A stretch of DNA of 7,069 nt, from assembly GCA_934500855.1 (NCBI GenBank), contig CAKSUH010000083.1:1-7069 (forward strand). The letters are read 5' to 3'. The stretch's first letter is position 1, and each line of letters starts with the position of its first letter. The position numbers and the translations under genes are program-made. This stretch comes from an uncultured Eubacteriales bacterium (GTDB lineage Bacteria > Bacillota > Clostridia > Oscillospirales > CAG-272). The notes under the pieces are model-generated. The model was not told the DNA's origin. It ran no database searches and worked only from the letters and a program-made list of their open reading frames with translations. Shown here piece by piece: positions 5,413 through 7,069 of this stretch.

Positions 5413-6933
5413 ATGAAACATCTGCGTACACTTGCCCTTGTCCTTTGCTCGATCCTGCTGTTGCTGACAGCCTCGTCCTGTCAATCTGCGTCCGGCGGAA
5501 AGCCGAAGGACCTGTATACGGGAACCTATGCGAAGCATGAGCCGGTTCTGAGCAAAGCGGAAAAAATCACGCTCGGAAAGCTCGAATCTGCCGCAGGCGG
5601 GTTCGTCATGACGGTTGACGGCACAAAACTCGTGGTCTATGATATGGCGTCCCAAAAAACGGTTGTAGAAAACACGCTTCCGACCGAATCGGGAGATCCC
5701 GTAACCCTGCGCGCATATGAGATTGATCGGGCGCGTTGCTTTGCACTCTGCTCCAGGTCGGACGGCGTTTACAAAACGGTGCTGTACAAAGCAGACGGAA
5801 CCCAAATGAAAGCCGCGGAAAGCAAACTCGAACAGCCGTTGCCCGAAACTGCGCTCGACCTGCTGATCTTTGACGGTCTGATCTACCGCGCAAGCGGCGA
5901 AACGCTGAGCGAAGTCAGCAGCATCAGCCCGCTTGCCAACCATGCCTCCGAATTCGAAGCAAAAGCCGGCGACTTCTACTATGACTTCGGCAACTTCGGC
6001 TTCAGCGTCTACAACGCAGACGGATCGTTTTATGACATTTATGTCTTTGAGAATGCCGAAAAAACGCAGCATTACCTGCTTGCCAACGGAAATGTGCTGA
6101 TTCAACAGCAGAGAACGCTTCCCGATGACGCGTCCAAGTACGATTACAGCGAGAACGGCGAAAAGTTCCAACTGAAAACCTATCTGTGGCAGGTGCAGAA
6201 GAAAGCCGCAAAAGAAATTTCCTTTGCTTATCGGGTGAGCAGCATGTATTCGGTCACGCCGGAAGAACGCGCGGAAGCCACGAGAGAAAGCGGCATCACC
6301 TTCGCCGAAAAGGTGGCAAATATCGCCTACATCGCCCCGATCAAAGACAATATGCTGCAAACGCCGATCTGGGCGCTGACGGACAACAGCGGCAGTGTGA
6401 CCTGCAACCTGAGCGAGCAGTACAAAGGGTTGCGCGACATCCCCTATCCCGTGGCGGACGGCGTGTTTGCCTACAAAACGCTTAGCGGGCAGACCTTCTA
6501 CATCGACGGCGAGGGCAAACTGATCCGCGACATGAGCTCGGTCACGCTTGCGCGCGGGCAGTACATCGTTGCGGGCAACAAGCTCTACAGCGCAAGCTAC
6601 AGCCTCCTGCTTGATTTCGGAAAAGAAGGCTACACGCTTGAGGCTGTCTATGACACTTCCGTAATCCTTTCCAAGGGGACCGATTACATCCGCTTCAACG
6701 GGACCGCCAAAAGCAGTATGTCCGAGATCCGCTCCACCGACAGCGTGTCCTTTGCGGACGGATACTATGCCGTGACCGCCGCGAACGGGGAAACCACCTA
6801 CTATGCCCCCGACGGGACCTCGATCTACAAGAGCCGGACCAAGCTGGTTTCGATTCACGATTGCGGCAAGAACCTGCTCTTCACCGACATCGAAGACGGC
6901 AAGACCGTCTATATCCTGTTCACGCTCAAATAA
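5413..6933 (+). CDS. Secreted lipoprotein, probable beta-propeller, function unknown
   Basis: The 506-residue protein starts MKHLRTLALV, has a hydrophobic core and a lipobox-like TASSC, so Cys23 is the likely lipid-modified residue and the protein should sit on the outer face of the membrane. The rest is rich in short strands and has recurring Tyr/Asp-Gly turns of the kind seen in beta-propeller blades: LVVYDMASQK, VLYKADGTQ, SVYNADGSF, TFYIDGEGKL, YIRFNGTAK, TYYAPDGTS. A more helical insertion (TPEERAEATRESGITFAEKV) lies near residue 280. No catalytic motif is recognised. Its own near-consensus promoter and downstream hairpin make it a single-gene unit divergent from the AraC-type regulator, which may control it. 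A role in binding a ligand or surface complex is a guess. Confidence 0.82.
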   Translation: MKHLRTLALVLCSILLLLTASSCQSASGGKPKDLYTGTYAKHEPVLSKAEKITLGKLESAAGGFVMTVDGTKLVVYDMASQKTVVENTLPTESGDPVTLRAYEIDRARCFALCSRSDGVYKTVLYKADGTQMKAAESKLEQPLPETALDLLIFDGLIYRASGETLSEVSSISPLANHASEFEAKAGDFYYDFGNFGFSVYNADGSFYDIYVFENAEKTQHYLLANGNVLIQQQRTLPDDASKYDYSENGEKFQLKTYLWQVQKKAAKEISFAYRVSSMYSVTPEERAEATRESGITFAEKVANIAYIAPIKDNMLQTPIWALTDNSGSVTCNLSEQYKGLRDIPYPVADGVFAYKTLSGQTFYIDGEGKLIRDMSSVTLARGQYIVAGNKLYSASYSLLLDFGKEGYTLEAVYDTSVILSKGTDYIRFNGTAKSSMSEIRSTDSVSFADGYYAVTAANGETTYYAPDGTSIYKSRTKLVSIHDCGKNLLFTDIEDGKTVYILFTLK

Positions 6934-6945
6934 AATGCAACGCAA

Positions 6946-6976
6946 AAAGGAAGCCGACCGTTGGTCGGCTTCCTTT
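6946..6976 (+). terminator. Hairpin terminator after the lipoprotein gene
   Basis: A perfect 14-bp stem (6946-6959 with 6963-6976) has a 3-base GTT loop, starting 12 bases after the TAA. The outer stem is AAA/TTT and no longer T run follows, so on the plus strand the U tract is short. The matching A run on the left means it could also work for transcription arriving from the right. Confidence 0.82.
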
Positions 6977-7069
6977 AGACTGTAGACAAAAGGAGTTATC
7001 ATCCAAAAAGAGCAAAGCTGAACGACGCTTTTTCTTTGACCATGTAGGCGCAAAGAGAAAAGCACACTT
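6977..7069. other. Unassigned 3' end with start-less open frame and imperfect inverted repeat
   Basis: AAAAGGAG (6988-6995) resembles a ribosome binding site, but no ATG, GTG or TTG follows at proper spacing. The frame beginning at 6996 is open to the window edge and reads SKKSKAERRFFFDHVGAKRK. An arm at 7027-7038 (GCTTTTTCTTTG) is an imperfect inverted match to 7051-7063 (CAAAGAGAAAAGC). This could be the edge of a repeat, a mobile element or a damaged gene; nothing here decides between them. Confidence 0.35.

Noticed and set aside
4638..5540. 300-residue plus-strand open frame opposite the AraC-family gene and through the divergent promoters
   Set aside because: The product is Pro/Arg/Ala-rich without domains and crosses the intergenic control region; the minus strand holds a textbook AraC-type DNA-binding domain.
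5350..7065. 571-residue open frame on the minus strand opposite the lipoprotein gene
   Set aside because: It is antisense to a gene with promoter, ribosome binding site, signal peptide and terminator. Its product is low in recognisable domain order, and it would read through the plus-strand promoter and both sides of the terminator hairpin. It is a codon-bias shadow.

Overview
The window looks like a chromosomal segment of a fairly GC-rich Gram-positive bacterium of the class Clostridia, probably an uncultured gut or rumen member of the Oscillospirales/Christensenellales type. Supporting signs are strong AGGAGG-type ribosome binding sites, sigma-A promoters with TGn extended -10 boxes, a lipoprotein signal peptide, an exported protein with a C-terminal hydrophobic anchor and basic tail, and an AraC-type regulator beside a cytoplasmic glycosidase. 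The taxonomic placement is inferred from style, not from a marker gene.

Left part (1-4329, + strand). The end of an unidentified gene (stop at 79) is followed by a compact cluster: a secreted beta-helix protein with a C-terminal anchor (140-1384); a second secreted beta-helix paralogue joined to it by an ATGA overlap (1381-2664); a 44-residue peptide gene with an excellent ribosome binding site (2677-2811); and a cytoplasmic clan GH-A/GH39-like glycoside hydrolase (2828-4285). Gaps are -4, 12 and 16 bases, so one polycistronic message is likely. It ends at a bidirectional hairpin (about 4284-4328). No promoter is visible in the 60 bases before the first beta-helix gene, so transcription probably enters from upstream.

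Middle part (4321-5412). A convergent AraC/XylS-family regulator lies on the minus strand, and its stop codon is built into the shared terminator. Its true start is most likely at 5133, not the longer frame from 5184. Between it and the next gene is a 279-base divergent control region with two well-formed promoters facing outward, a perfect 12-bp palindrome just after each -10 box, and a 9-bp imperfect direct repeat around the regulator's own transcription start.

Right part (5413-7069, + strand). A 506-residue lipoprotein, probably a beta-propeller and otherwise unassigned, ends at a 14-bp perfect hairpin. The last 93 bases hold no complete gene, but carry a ribosome-binding-site-like sequence, an open frame without a start and an imperfect inverted repeat.

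A cautious reading is a carbohydrate-related locus: surface or secreted beta-helix proteins, an intracellular glycosidase, a sugar-type AraC regulator and a surface lipoprotein. No transporter, transposase, CRISPR array, tRNA or rRNA is visible. The most unusual element is the small peptide gene, whose ADLLTTSTLT core resembles a class of uncharacterised Clostridia micro-proteins. The remaining long open frames on opposite strands are judged to be shadows.
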